Positions 1 through 6,175 of a DNA stretch of 9,188 nucleotides are shown in pieces. The notes under the pieces are model-generated. The model searched no databases. It saw only the letters and a list, made by a program, of their open reading frames with translations, and was not told where the DNA came from. The DNA is taken from positions 1-9,188 of the forward strand of contig CAUJJY010000183.1 of the NCBI GenBank assembly GCA_963205155.1, written 5' to 3'. Within the stretch, counting starts at the first letter, position 1; each line of letters starts with the position of its first letter. A program made the position numbers and the translations under genes. Origin of the DNA: Candidatus Zixiibacteriota bacterium (GTDB taxonomy: Bacteria > Zixibacteria > MSB-5A5 > CAIYYT01).

Positions 1-190
1 CGTCCATTTGCGGCATCATGATGTCGAGAAAGATCATGTCGGGCTTAAAAGTCTTTGCCCGCTCAAGACCCATAATCGCGGAGTTTTCAGCTACGACGGT
101 ATGACCGGCATTGCTAAGAAACGCCTCGAGAATGTCAGTGATCTCGGGTTCATCATCGACGACAAGAATCTTTGCTTTTCTTAAGGCCAT
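1..190 (-). CDS. Response regulator receiver domain, C-terminal part cut by window edge
   Basis: This is the N-terminus of a two-component response regulator, a cytoplasmic protein that takes a phosphoryl group from a histidine kinase. Translating the minus strand from the ATG at 190-188 gives 63 residues beginning MALRKAKILVVDDEPEITDI. The acidic pocket is visible as Asp12-Asp13, and the phospho-acceptor is Asp56 in FLDIMMPQMD, both in the usual spacing for a CheY-like fold. The conserved Thr/Ser and Lys of the second half, and any output domain, lie beyond base 1, so I cannot tell whether it is single-domain, DNA-binding or an NtrC-type activator. A nitrilase gene on the same strand ends 122 bases upstream, so the two could share a transcript or this gene could have its own promoter. 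The histidine kinase at 1178-3169 is a possible partner by proximity only. No strong Shine-Dalgarno site precedes the ATG. Confidence 0.93.
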   Translation of the reverse strand, partial: MALRKAKILVVDDEPEITDILEAFLSNAGHTVVAENSAIMGLERAKTFKPDMIFLDIMMPQMD

Positions 191-258
191 ATCCGCACAT
201 CCAATTTGAAAACGGTTCCCTTAAGTTATCGGAACAGAAGTCACGTTCTTTAGCCCAT

Positions 259-301
259 TTTGGTGCTGGAAGTGAGGTCTATGTGCTCTTTGAAGCTGGA
301 A
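259..301. repeat. Two imperfect 13-base direct repeats in the gap between nitrilase and response regulator genes
   Basis: The plus strand reads TTTGGTGCTGGAA at 259-271 and TTTGAAGCTGGAA at 289-301, identical at 11 of 13 positions and offset by exactly 30 bases. They lie in the 122-base gap upstream of the response regulator gene. Three helical turns of spacing would suit a regulator binding to one face of the DNA, but this is inference and the pair may be chance. I see no convincing terminator hairpin or promoter consensus in the rest of the 191-312 gap. Confidence 0.3.
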
Positions 302-312
302 CGGCGGAAATC

Positions 313-1101
313 TTACTTGAAGTAGAACTCTTCTTTTCGGTCGGAAACCATGTCGTTCAAAGCATTTACGGACTTATCCCGAGCGCGGAGCGGTTCTATT
401 TCCACAATCACAATTGCATCCTCCTCGACTCCGGCACGCGCCAAGACCTCCCCGCGTGAGGATGTTATCTGGCTCCGTCCGGTGAACCGAATTTCTTCCT
501 CGTCCTGCCGGTCGGCGCCCCAACGATTGCAGGTAATCGCAAATACCCCGTTTTCCAGGCATCTTGTCACCATCGCGTCCTGGCAGCTTGGCAGCACCAG
601 ATTCGATGGATGACAAATAATATCCGCCCCCTTCAGCATTAACGTTCTGGCTGATTCCGGAAAGCGCCAGTCAAAACAAATCATCAACCCGATTCGAGTT
701 CCGCGAAACTCGTGTATCGAAAACCCCGAGTCTCCCGGGTCAAACCAGTGTTTCTCCAGATTGAATAAATGCGTTTTTCGATAAAGGTGACACTTTCCGT
801 CTGGCAAAACAAGTGCTGCCGAATTGTAGACCTTGTCACGGCTCAATTCCGGAAATCCAAACACTACCGCGCCGTCATGACGCTTGGATATCCCCTTCAC
901 AAACTCGAAGCTCTTGCCCGTTTCAAAACTCTCCGCTAACCGGAATGTCGCTTCACGTGAGGGCATATAATATCCGGAGAAACAGAGTTCCGGGAGCACC
1001 AGAAGATCAAACTGCGCATCACCGATAAGATCAGAAACACGCTGACGATTCGCCTCCGGCTCACCGAAGGCAACATTGTATTGAAGAAATCCTACTCGCA
1101 T
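313..1101 (-). CDS. Nitrilase-superfamily carbon-nitrogen hydrolase
   Basis: This is a soluble amidohydrolase of the nitrilase superfamily, 262 residues, which is a normal length for a single-domain member. The catalytic triad is complete: Glu38 in LLVLPELCFSGY, Lys109 in YRKTHLF and Cys142 in LMICFDWRFPE. Members hydrolyse non-peptide C-N bonds (amides, N-carbamoyl compounds) through a cysteine acyl intermediate. The sequence does not fix the substrate; an N-carbamoyl-amine or omega-amidase-type activity is possible but unproven. No signal peptide is seen. I start at the ATG at 1101-1099 because the family begins with a short strand such as MRVGFLQYN. The reading frame stays open to a TTG at 1152, but those 17 extra residues do not look like the family. 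No good Shine-Dalgarno site is visible. The gene is divergent from the histidine kinase gene (76-base gap) and lies upstream of a response regulator gene on the same strand. Confidence 0.92.
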   Translation of the reverse strand: MRVGFLQYNVAFGEPEANRQRVSDLIGDAQFDLLVLPELCFSGYYMPSREATFRLAESFETGKSFEFVKGISKRHDGAVVFGFPELSRDKVYNSAALVLPDGKCHLYRKTHLFNLEKHWFDPGDSGFSIHEFRGTRIGLMICFDWRFPESARTLMLKGADIICHPSNLVLPSCQDAMVTRCLENGVFAITCNRWGADRQDEEEIRFTGRSQITSSRGEVLARAGVEEDAIVIVEIEPLRARDKSVNALNDMVSDRKEEFYFK

Positions 1102-1128
1102 AATCGCTTGGTTGAACAATTGGAAAGT

Positions 1129-1158
1129 ATCATATTCGCATTGTGAAGACAAACGAAA
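1129..1158 (-). promoter_or_regulatory. Possible promoter for the nitrilase gene
   Basis: On the minus strand a TATGAT hexamer (1134-1129) matches the -10 consensus at five of six positions and lies 18 bases from a weak -35-like TTTCGT (1158-1153). A transcript starting near 1122 would have a leader of about 20 bases before the ATG at 1101 and would exclude the TTG at 1152 as the start codon. The -35 match is poor, and promoter consensus in this organism is unknown. Confidence 0.25.
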
Positions 1159-1177
1159 AATTAGAGTGGGTTAGGCG

Positions 1178-3169
1178 ATGATGCGCCGTCGCATTGTCCT
1201 TACGCTGACAGTCTTGGTCGGCGTGATCATTCTCATTCTCGCCTACTCCGGCATTCAATCCAGTCGCGACAATATGTTGCAGTTGATCGCTCAAAACGGC
1301 GAGTCAATGATGCAGGCGCTCGTGACTTCCGCCGGAAATAATCTGGCGGCTTCGGCAATCGTCGAAGAATCAAGCGCACAGCGCTTGGTCGAAATCGGCA
1401 ATCTGCTCGGCCGTCTTCTCGATAGCAATCCCCAGCTGGTAGATACACTCGAGTATTGGGAGCGGCGATATCAACTCGCCCGCATCGATTTGATTGCCGC
1501 CGATTCGCTCGTGGTCGCATCGTCATGGAGCGAGTACGTCGGCAAAACCATCGAGTTCTCCCCCGAACGCATGGCTGTTCTTGATTCAGTATTTTCCAAC
1601 CGTAAAACTACGGCTATCTCGGTTCCCCGGCCCTCGGCTTTGCCACAAGATAATCTCGCCTACCTCGCCACTGCTACTCGACGCGGCATCCTCCTTTTAG
1701 AGGCGCCCGTACGTAAGTTGACTGACTTCCAGGAATCGCTGGGTATCGGCTATGTCATTCGCCAGTTAGGAGGGCAAGACGCTATTAGTTATGCCATCCT
1801 TCAAACCGACTCCGGCATCGTCCTCGCATCTCGTGCCATCTCGCCGGTCATTGCGATTCAGGACGATCCCTTCCTCGTGAGTGCCCTTGGACATGAACAG
1901 ACAGTCAATCGCTTGTATGAATTCGAAGACGAGCAGGTTCTGGAAGTCGTCCGCTCATTCAAGAGCGACGTAATGCCATCAGGATTGTTTCGCATCGGCA
2001 TGTCTCTCAATGTTTATCACCAGCTCTACATCGACTCGCTCAAGCAGTTGGGCATTCTCTCATTGGTGCTTTTCGCGCTCGGAATTGTGGGTGCTTACGC
2101 CACGACCTCGATCAAGAAACTCCAGGTCACCGAAGGCAGTCTCGAACAATTGAAATCGATGACCGACGAAATCGTCCAGTCCCTTGAAGCCGCAGTCGTT
2201 GCAACCGACAAATCTGGTCGTTTGATTATCTTCAATCCCCTGGCGGAAAGAATTTTCGCCCGTTCTTCGCGCGCCGTATTGGGCACGCAATATGACGATG
2301 TCTTCACGGACGATGAGCTATCCCTTAAGCGCACCCGCATTCAGCCGGCACAGGTATTCCGTGGAGAGGTAGTTCTTAACCTACCAGATTCTCAACGTCT
2401 GCACTTGCTGATTTCGACCTCTCCGTTGTTCGATCGGGCCGGCTCGGTTAACGGCGGTGTCTCGCTCGTCTATGATCTGACGGAAATGAAACGCTTGGAG
2501 GCAAACGCTCGCGCCGCCGAACGGCTGTCGGAATTGGGCACTTTGGCGGCCGGCGTCGCACACGAAATCCGCAATCCGCTCAATTCCATCGCTATTGCCG
2601 CCCAACGCCTGCAGTTGGAGTTTGCTCCGGCCGGCAATGCCGACGAGTACCGGGCTTTTCTCCAGACCATCAGGGAAGAAATCGAACGACTCAATGCCAT
2701 TATCAAGGATTTCCTAGCACTCGCCCGCGGCGGCCAACTTACCAAAGTTTTAGTTGAGTTAAAGCCTTACTTGAACGAGATTGTCTCATTGGCGCGTTTG
2801 GAGACCGATAAGCGCGGCGTCGCCATCAATTTCGACATCGAGTCCGGCTTGGCCGCCGAGATAGACAAAAACGAAATGAAGAAAGTTTTCGTCAATCTCA
2901 TCCAGAATGCGCTGCAGGCTATCGCTGATGATGGCGATATAACAATTAAGGCACATAAAGTCCCCTCTGGACATGTGCAGATCGACATTCAAAATTCCGG
3001 CACACCGATTCCCCTGGAGGATCGCAACCGGATTTTTCAACCGTATTTTACGACCCGCCCGGACGGAACCGGCTTGGGTCTGGCAATTTGCCGTCGGATC
3101 ATAGCTGATCACGGCGGAACTATGGAACTACTTGAGGGTGAGCCGACGACTTTTCGTATCGTGTTGTAG
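1178..3169 (+). CDS. Membrane sensor histidine kinase (extracytoplasmic sensor, PAS, HisKA, HATPase)
   Basis: This 663-residue inner-membrane kinase senses a signal, autophosphorylates on histidine and passes phosphate to a response regulator. A transmembrane helix lies at about residues 6-24, an extracytoplasmic region of about 260 residues follows (possibly Cache-like; not certain), and a second helix spans about 290-309. No clear HAMP domain follows; a short helical linker leads to a PAS domain (about 325-440). The HisKA helix holds the phospho-acceptor His462 in AGVAHEIRNPLNS. The ATPase domain has an N box (NLIQNALQ, Asn577) and a G2 box (GTGLGLAI, 630-637). The G1 box reads QNSGTPIP, so Asn606 sits where most kinases have the adenine-contacting Asp. 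The protein ends soon after the ATPase fold, with no receiver domain. Two adjacent ATGs (1178 and 1181) could start it; the Shine-Dalgarno site is weak. A lipoprotein gene follows 9 bases after the stop. The kinase's partner is unknown; the response regulator at 1-190 is a candidate. Confidence 0.95.
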   Translation: MMRRRIVLTLTVLVGVIILILAYSGIQSSRDNMLQLIAQNGESMMQALVTSAGNNLAASAIVEESSAQRLVEIGNLLGRLLDSNPQLVDTLEYWERRYQLARIDLIAADSLVVASSWSEYVGKTIEFSPERMAVLDSVFSNRKTTAISVPRPSALPQDNLAYLATATRRGILLLEAPVRKLTDFQESLGIGYVIRQLGGQDAISYAILQTDSGIVLASRAISPVIAIQDDPFLVSALGHEQTVNRLYEFEDEQVLEVVRSFKSDVMPSGLFRIGMSLNVYHQLYIDSLKQLGILSLVLFALGIVGAYATTSIKKLQVTEGSLEQLKSMTDEIVQSLEAAVVATDKSGRLIIFNPLAERIFARSSRAVLGTQYDDVFTDDELSLKRTRIQPAQVFRGEVVLNLPDSQRLHLLISTSPLFDRAGSVNGGVSLVYDLTEMKRLEANARAAERLSELGTLAAGVAHEIRNPLNSIAIAAQRLQLEFAPAGNADEYRAFLQTIREEIERLNAIIKDFLALARGGQLTKVLVELKPYLNEIVSLARLETDKRGVAINFDIESGLAAEIDKNEMKKVFVNLIQNALQAIADDGDITIKAHKVPSGHVQIDIQNSGTPIPLEDRNRIFQPYFTTRPDGTGLGLAICRRIIADHGGTMELLEGEPTTFRIVL

Positions 3170-3173
3170 GAGG
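3168..3173 (+). promoter_or_regulatory. Ribosome binding site overlapping the kinase stop codon
   Basis: A perfect AGGAGG starts inside the TAG stop codon (3167-3169) of the histidine kinase gene and lies 5 bases before the ATG at 3179. It decides the start of the lipoprotein gene: another ATG at 3175 is only 1 base from the site, is in a different frame and meets a stop after about 33 codons. The overlap suggests coupled translation of the two genes. Confidence 0.8.
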
Positions 3174-3178
3174 CATGG

Positions 3179-3577
3179 ATGCTGACCAAGATATGGCAAT
3201 TAAAGGGTGTGTTCGTTCTGTTGGGCCTCTTCGTTGCCTTCGCGGCCTGTGTGAAAGAAAAAGATCCGAATCTTGACCGCAATCAAATCCGCGACGCGCT
3301 GGGCGCCATCACAACTGCCATAAACAGCGGTGACCTCGGCACGTTGAATAAGTACTTCGTCCAACCGACTCCTGAAGGTGCCGGGCCTAATCGGCTCATC
3401 TCGCTTCTCACCGCGAGCGACTCAACCTTTGCCATGCATAATCGAAAGTTCAGCATCGACGGAGAATCGGCTACTGTCAGTTTCACTCCCACCGCCGACC
3501 CTGCCGATTCCAATTTCTCATATCTCTATCTGGTCAATGACGGCGGTTGGAAGATCAAGCGCTTCGAAATCAAATAG
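3179..3577 (+). CDS. Small lipoprotein, probably NTF2-like fold
   Basis: This 132-residue protein has a short basic N-terminus, a hydrophobic core (about residues 11-22) and a lipobox-like FAAC ending at Cys24, followed by charged residues (VKEKD). This fits a signal-peptidase II lipoprotein anchored on the periplasmic side of a membrane. The mature part resembles small NTF2/SnoaL-type domains: an N-terminal helix (QIRDALGAITTAINSGDL), then loops and strands ending in a WKIKRFEI strand typical of that fold. This is a judgement from pattern; I recognise no named family, and no catalytic site is evident. The phenylalanine at position -3 of the lipobox is less usual than leucine. The gene follows the histidine kinase by 9 bases with a ribosome binding site in the kinase stop codon, so co-expression is very likely and an accessory role in signal perception is possible. 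Its end lies 4 bases from the end of the convergent outer-membrane protein gene. Confidence 0.85.
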   Translation: MLTKIWQLKGVFVLLGLFVAFAACVKEKDPNLDRNQIRDALGAITTAINSGDLGTLNKYFVQPTPEGAGPNRLISLLTASDSTFAMHNRKFSIDGESATVSFTPTADPADSNFSYLYLVNDGGWKIKRFEIK

Positions 3578-3581
3578 TCGA

Positions 3582-5960
3582 TTAGAACTTAAGTCCGACT
3601 CTCGCGACAAAATCGTTCGTGTCGTAGTCCGAGATCTGCCACGTAAAATACACTCCAAAGTTCAGTACCGACAAGAATGGCGTTAGATTGCCGAGACTAA
3701 ACCCAACCTCACTATAAGGCTTTCTCGCTTCGAAGTATCCACGCCCATCATCTTGCGGGTCATTATTTTCGAAACTCGCCCACAGTGCGCCTCCGTGCAC
3801 GCCCAGCGTGAACGGAATCGATTTAATCAGCGGTATTCCGCTCTTCTTAAACAAATACTGTCCGAACTCGTGGTTTACATAGAAGTAAGCCGCGCGATCA
3901 CCGGCGACTCGGTCGTCTGAAAGTGTCATAAACGCAGCATTTTCGCCCGCCACAACACCGGCATAATCGACAATTTGATAATGTGCCTGTGTGGGAAGTG
4001 TTCGCGTCGAAGAACCGGCAAATAGATTTATGTGCGTGTTTCCCAGTCCCAGCGTGCGCTGGCGGCGATACAACGAGACATAATATCGCCGGTAATCAAA
4101 ATCGCTCGACAATAAATCTGGTGAACTCAATTCGGCCGTGAGCTTAAGTGTCGTGTATTGCGGCGACGAAATACGTTGATCCCGACCCTTATTCCGCCAC
4201 AGCTTGCGCGAATCAAACTCCAGACTGCCGGTCAACAGGCGCAACTTGCCCTCCTCAATCGACGGATTAATCAGATACTCATCGTCACGATTGAAATAGC
4301 TGAAGTCCGTGGCATTCGACAGCGACCTCTGCGTGTAGTCACTCACTTTGCTCGTCAGCTTGAAATGCTGAATCGGAACTAACTCCAACGAAACACTTCC
4401 CCCGCGTTGATAAAAATACGATACCGGATCATACTTAAAGAACAGACTCTCAAAAGTCGAATTGTAATGTCCTTGATTGAGTGTCTCACGTTGTGCAACT
4501 TCACGCCGGTATTCGCCTTTGACCGCCAGCCTCTGCCGACCCGGGAATTGATACCGCAATCCAAGTTTGTATTGATAAAGTTTCGCATCGATGGCGTAGC
4601 CCGACTTAACATCCAATTGCAATCCCCGGCGTTCTGCTCCGATTGCCCCGCCAAACCCGACATACGGACCTTCAACTCTATTGAATCTGAACCAATCATA
4701 GGCGCCCACCGTCAATAGCGCTGCTGCTCCAACTCCCACTTTCAGCAACTGCTTGTGCAGCGGCTTCGGCGCGCGCTGGATCGAATCAAGTCGGGCATAA
4801 CCGCGCAGTTCCTGCAACGATAGCGGAATACTCTGGCGTAATGCCCAACTGGTTGAATCAAACTTGTCTGCCGTCTCGGCCACCTCAAAAGCATATTCGT
4901 CAAAGGTACCCTCGTCGTGACCGGTCTCAAACGAATAGTCATAGATCGAAGCCGCCAGGTCGATGCCGATCCTGTCCGGCACCCCCGGAAATTTGATCTC
5001 GATATCAGCCGTGAAGCGAAGTTCCACCGGCATCCAGTACAGATTCTCGAATTGTGCAACATGCTGGTGGTAGCGCAGGTTCTTCACAAAAGGTATCCGC
5101 ACGCCTTCGTTAAATCCGAAATCAACATCAACAACATCATAGGTCGAATCGGCAATCAGAAGATTCCCTTCGACCAGCGCATCCGCCTGATTCTTCGGTT
5201 CAACCTCGAGCTTGTATATTTTGCGGCTATCAATGTATGTCGAATCGAGCAGATAATAGTTGTAGTAGTCAAGTGCATCCTCTGCGACCGGTGACACGAC
5301 GGAATAACTCCCGATGTCGATCCGGTTCTTATTGAAATTCAACAGCTCGCCAATCGAAACCAAATTGTCAGTCGCGCTCATGTTCGCTGATTGCCGCCGT
5401 GCCGTAATGATTTCCTTGTATTTGTCCGGACGTTCCCAAAATGACTGCGCTTGCGTCTCCGTGATAGCCATGACCTTGGAACTGTCTCCCTTGCTAAGGT
5501 CGCGCACCACCATTTTCGTGTAGGAATTGTATCTGTAATCCCCAAGCCGATCGAGAATCTCCTTCTTGCGCTTGATCGCTTCAATAATGATCAATTGTGC
5601 CGGATCAAACTGGCGATCATAAACGATCACAGTCTGCCCCAACACAACAGTGCTCAACAGCGATATCTCCCGCGTTACAACTTGGTCGGCGACGACCACC
5701 GTATCCAATGCCGTGTAGTACCCGATATGGCTGACTTTAAGAACCTGCGTTCCGGCACCGCAGACGATGCGAAACCTGCCGTCATCGTTGGCTGAAGTCG
5801 CCTTGCCGGTACCCACGACTTGAATAGTCGCATAAGGCAGTGCTTGCCCCGTCTCTCGGTCAAAGACCCTTCCTTCGACCGCAGCAGCCAACGCACCCTC
5901 GCAAAATGTCAACAGACTGACAATTAATGCAGCAGCAAAAAACAAAACCCGATTCAACAC
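3582..5960 (-). CDS. Outer-membrane protein with carboxypeptidase-regulatory-like domain and DUF5686 beta-barrel
   Basis: This predicted outer-membrane protein has 792 residues. A signal peptide covers about residues 1-25, with likely cleavage after ALA (23-25). A carboxypeptidase-regulatory-like beta-sandwich follows (about 28-105, VEGRVFDRETGQALPYATI). Next comes a DUF5686-type region (about 118-395) with family-like stretches such as IIEAIKRKKEILDRLGDYRY and WALRQSIPLSLQELRGYARL. The C-terminal half is rich in alternating aromatic/hydrophobic strands and ends in RVGLKF; a terminal Phe is the usual signal for barrel insertion by BAM. The family is common in Bacteroidota and is often annotated as TonB-receptor-like, but its function is not established; I see no TonB-dependent plug domain. 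The start is either GTG at 5960 or TTG at 5957, differing by one residue; the GGAG at 5965-5968 is better spaced for the TTG. The gene is monocistronic in this window, divergent from dnaG and convergent with the lipoprotein gene. Confidence 0.9.
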   Translation of the reverse strand: MLNRVLFFAAALIVSLLTFCEGALAAAVEGRVFDRETGQALPYATIQVVGTGKATSANDDGRFRIVCGAGTQVLKVSHIGYYTALDTVVVADQVVTREISLLSTVVLGQTVIVYDRQFDPAQLIIIEAIKRKKEILDRLGDYRYNSYTKMVVRDLSKGDSSKVMAITETQAQSFWERPDKYKEIITARRQSANMSATDNLVSIGELLNFNKNRIDIGSYSVVSPVAEDALDYYNYYLLDSTYIDSRKIYKLEVEPKNQADALVEGNLLIADSTYDVVDVDFGFNEGVRIPFVKNLRYHQHVAQFENLYWMPVELRFTADIEIKFPGVPDRIGIDLAASIYDYSFETGHDEGTFDEYAFEVAETADKFDSTSWALRQSIPLSLQELRGYARLDSIQRAPKPLHKQLLKVGVGAAALLTVGAYDWFRFNRVEGPYVGFGGAIGAERRGLQLDVKSGYAIDAKLYQYKLGLRYQFPGRQRLAVKGEYRREVAQRETLNQGHYNSTFESLFFKYDPVSYFYQRGGSVSLELVPIQHFKLTSKVSDYTQRSLSNATDFSYFNRDDEYLINPSIEEGKLRLLTGSLEFDSRKLWRNKGRDQRISSPQYTTLKLTAELSSPDLLSSDFDYRRYYVSLYRRQRTLGLGNTHINLFAGSSTRTLPTQAHYQIVDYAGVVAGENAAFMTLSDDRVAGDRAAYFYVNHEFGQYLFKKSGIPLIKSIPFTLGVHGGALWASFENNDPQDDGRGYFEARKPYSEVGFSLGNLTPFLSVLNFGVYFTWQISDYDTNDFVARVGLKF

Positions 5961-5963
5961 GAT

Positions 5964-5969
5964 TCTCCC
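5964..5969 (-). promoter_or_regulatory. Ribosome binding site of the outer-membrane protein gene
   Basis: The minus strand reads GGGAGA just upstream of tandem possible start codons GTG (5960-5958) and TTG (5957-5955). The GGAG core is 4 bases from the GTG and 7 from the TTG, so the TTG may be the true start despite being a weaker codon. No ATG occurs at this position. Confidence 0.6.
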
Positions 5970-6020
5970 ACTTAAACAGTCACAGCTACCTTTACTTCAG
6001 CAATTGCCATACCAAACCAA

Positions 6021-6034
6021 TTTTCCAGTGAAAA
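6021..6034. other. Short inverted repeat in the divergent intergenic region
   Basis: TTTTC (6021-6025) and GAAAA (6030-6034) form a 5-base inverted repeat around a 4-base centre. It lies in AT-rich sequence between the outer-membrane protein gene and dnaG. It could be an operator half-site pair for either gene, or chance in AT-rich DNA. Confidence 0.2.
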
Positions 6035-6050
6035 TCCAAAAATTCTCATA

Positions 6051-6059
6051 TGTGATAAT
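6051..6059 (+). promoter_or_regulatory. Possible extended -10 promoter element upstream of dnaG
   Basis: TGTGATAAT matches an extended -10 element (TG, one base, then GATAAT, five of six to TATAAT). No good -35 is seen at 16-18 bases upstream, which is tolerable for extended -10 promoters. It would give a leader of about 110 bases before dnaG, containing the inverted repeat at 6097-6117. This rests on consensus matching alone. Confidence 0.3.
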
Positions 6060-6096
6060 ACGATTTTGCACACGGATGTTACATTTGAATGTGGAG

Positions 6097-6117
6097 TTCG
6101 ACACAATTTTGTGCGAA
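6097..6117. promoter_or_regulatory. Imperfect inverted repeat, possible operator upstream of dnaG
   Basis: TTCG-A-CACAA at 6097-6106 faces TTGTG-CGAA at 6109-6117 across a TT centre, so nine bases per arm pair, with one extra A in the left arm. The inner part CACAA-TT-TTGTG is an exact inverted repeat. It lies about 60 bases before the dnaG ATG and 137 bases before the start of the divergent gene. It resembles a binding site for a dimeric regulator, or could form a small RNA hairpin in a dnaG leader. I do not recognise it as a known consensus. Confidence 0.4.
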
Positions 6118-6175
6118 TTCGCCTCTCTCATGTTAGACCTTGCTGTGACGCTCCTTTGTTGCGTATCTTAGCGCC

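Noticed and set aside
172..459. Plus-strand open frame of 95 codons spanning the gap between the response regulator and nitrilase genes
   Set aside because: It starts at a non-ATG codon inside the response regulator gene and runs antisense through the end of the nitrilase gene, has no ribosome binding site and resembles no family. It is a shadow frame.
1102..1152. N-terminal extension of the nitrilase to the TTG at 1152
   Set aside because: The extra 17 residues do not resemble the family N-terminus, TTG has no ribosome binding site, and the ATG at 1101 begins the expected first strand.
3175..3276. Alternative small gene from the ATG at 3175
   Set aside because: It is only 1 base from the AGGAGG, encodes about 33 residues without recognisable features and overlaps the lipoprotein signal peptide, which is a convincing product from the ATG at 3179.
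4407..4718. Plus- and minus-strand frames of about 100 codons inside the outer-membrane protein gene
   Set aside because: They lie wholly within a well-supported coding region in other frames, have no recognisable domains and no ribosome binding sites.
5961..6175. Replication origin or DnaA-box cluster next to dnaG
   Set aside because: The interval is AT-rich in part, but I find no TTATCCACA-like boxes, and nearby dnaA, dnaN or gyrase genes are absent from the window.
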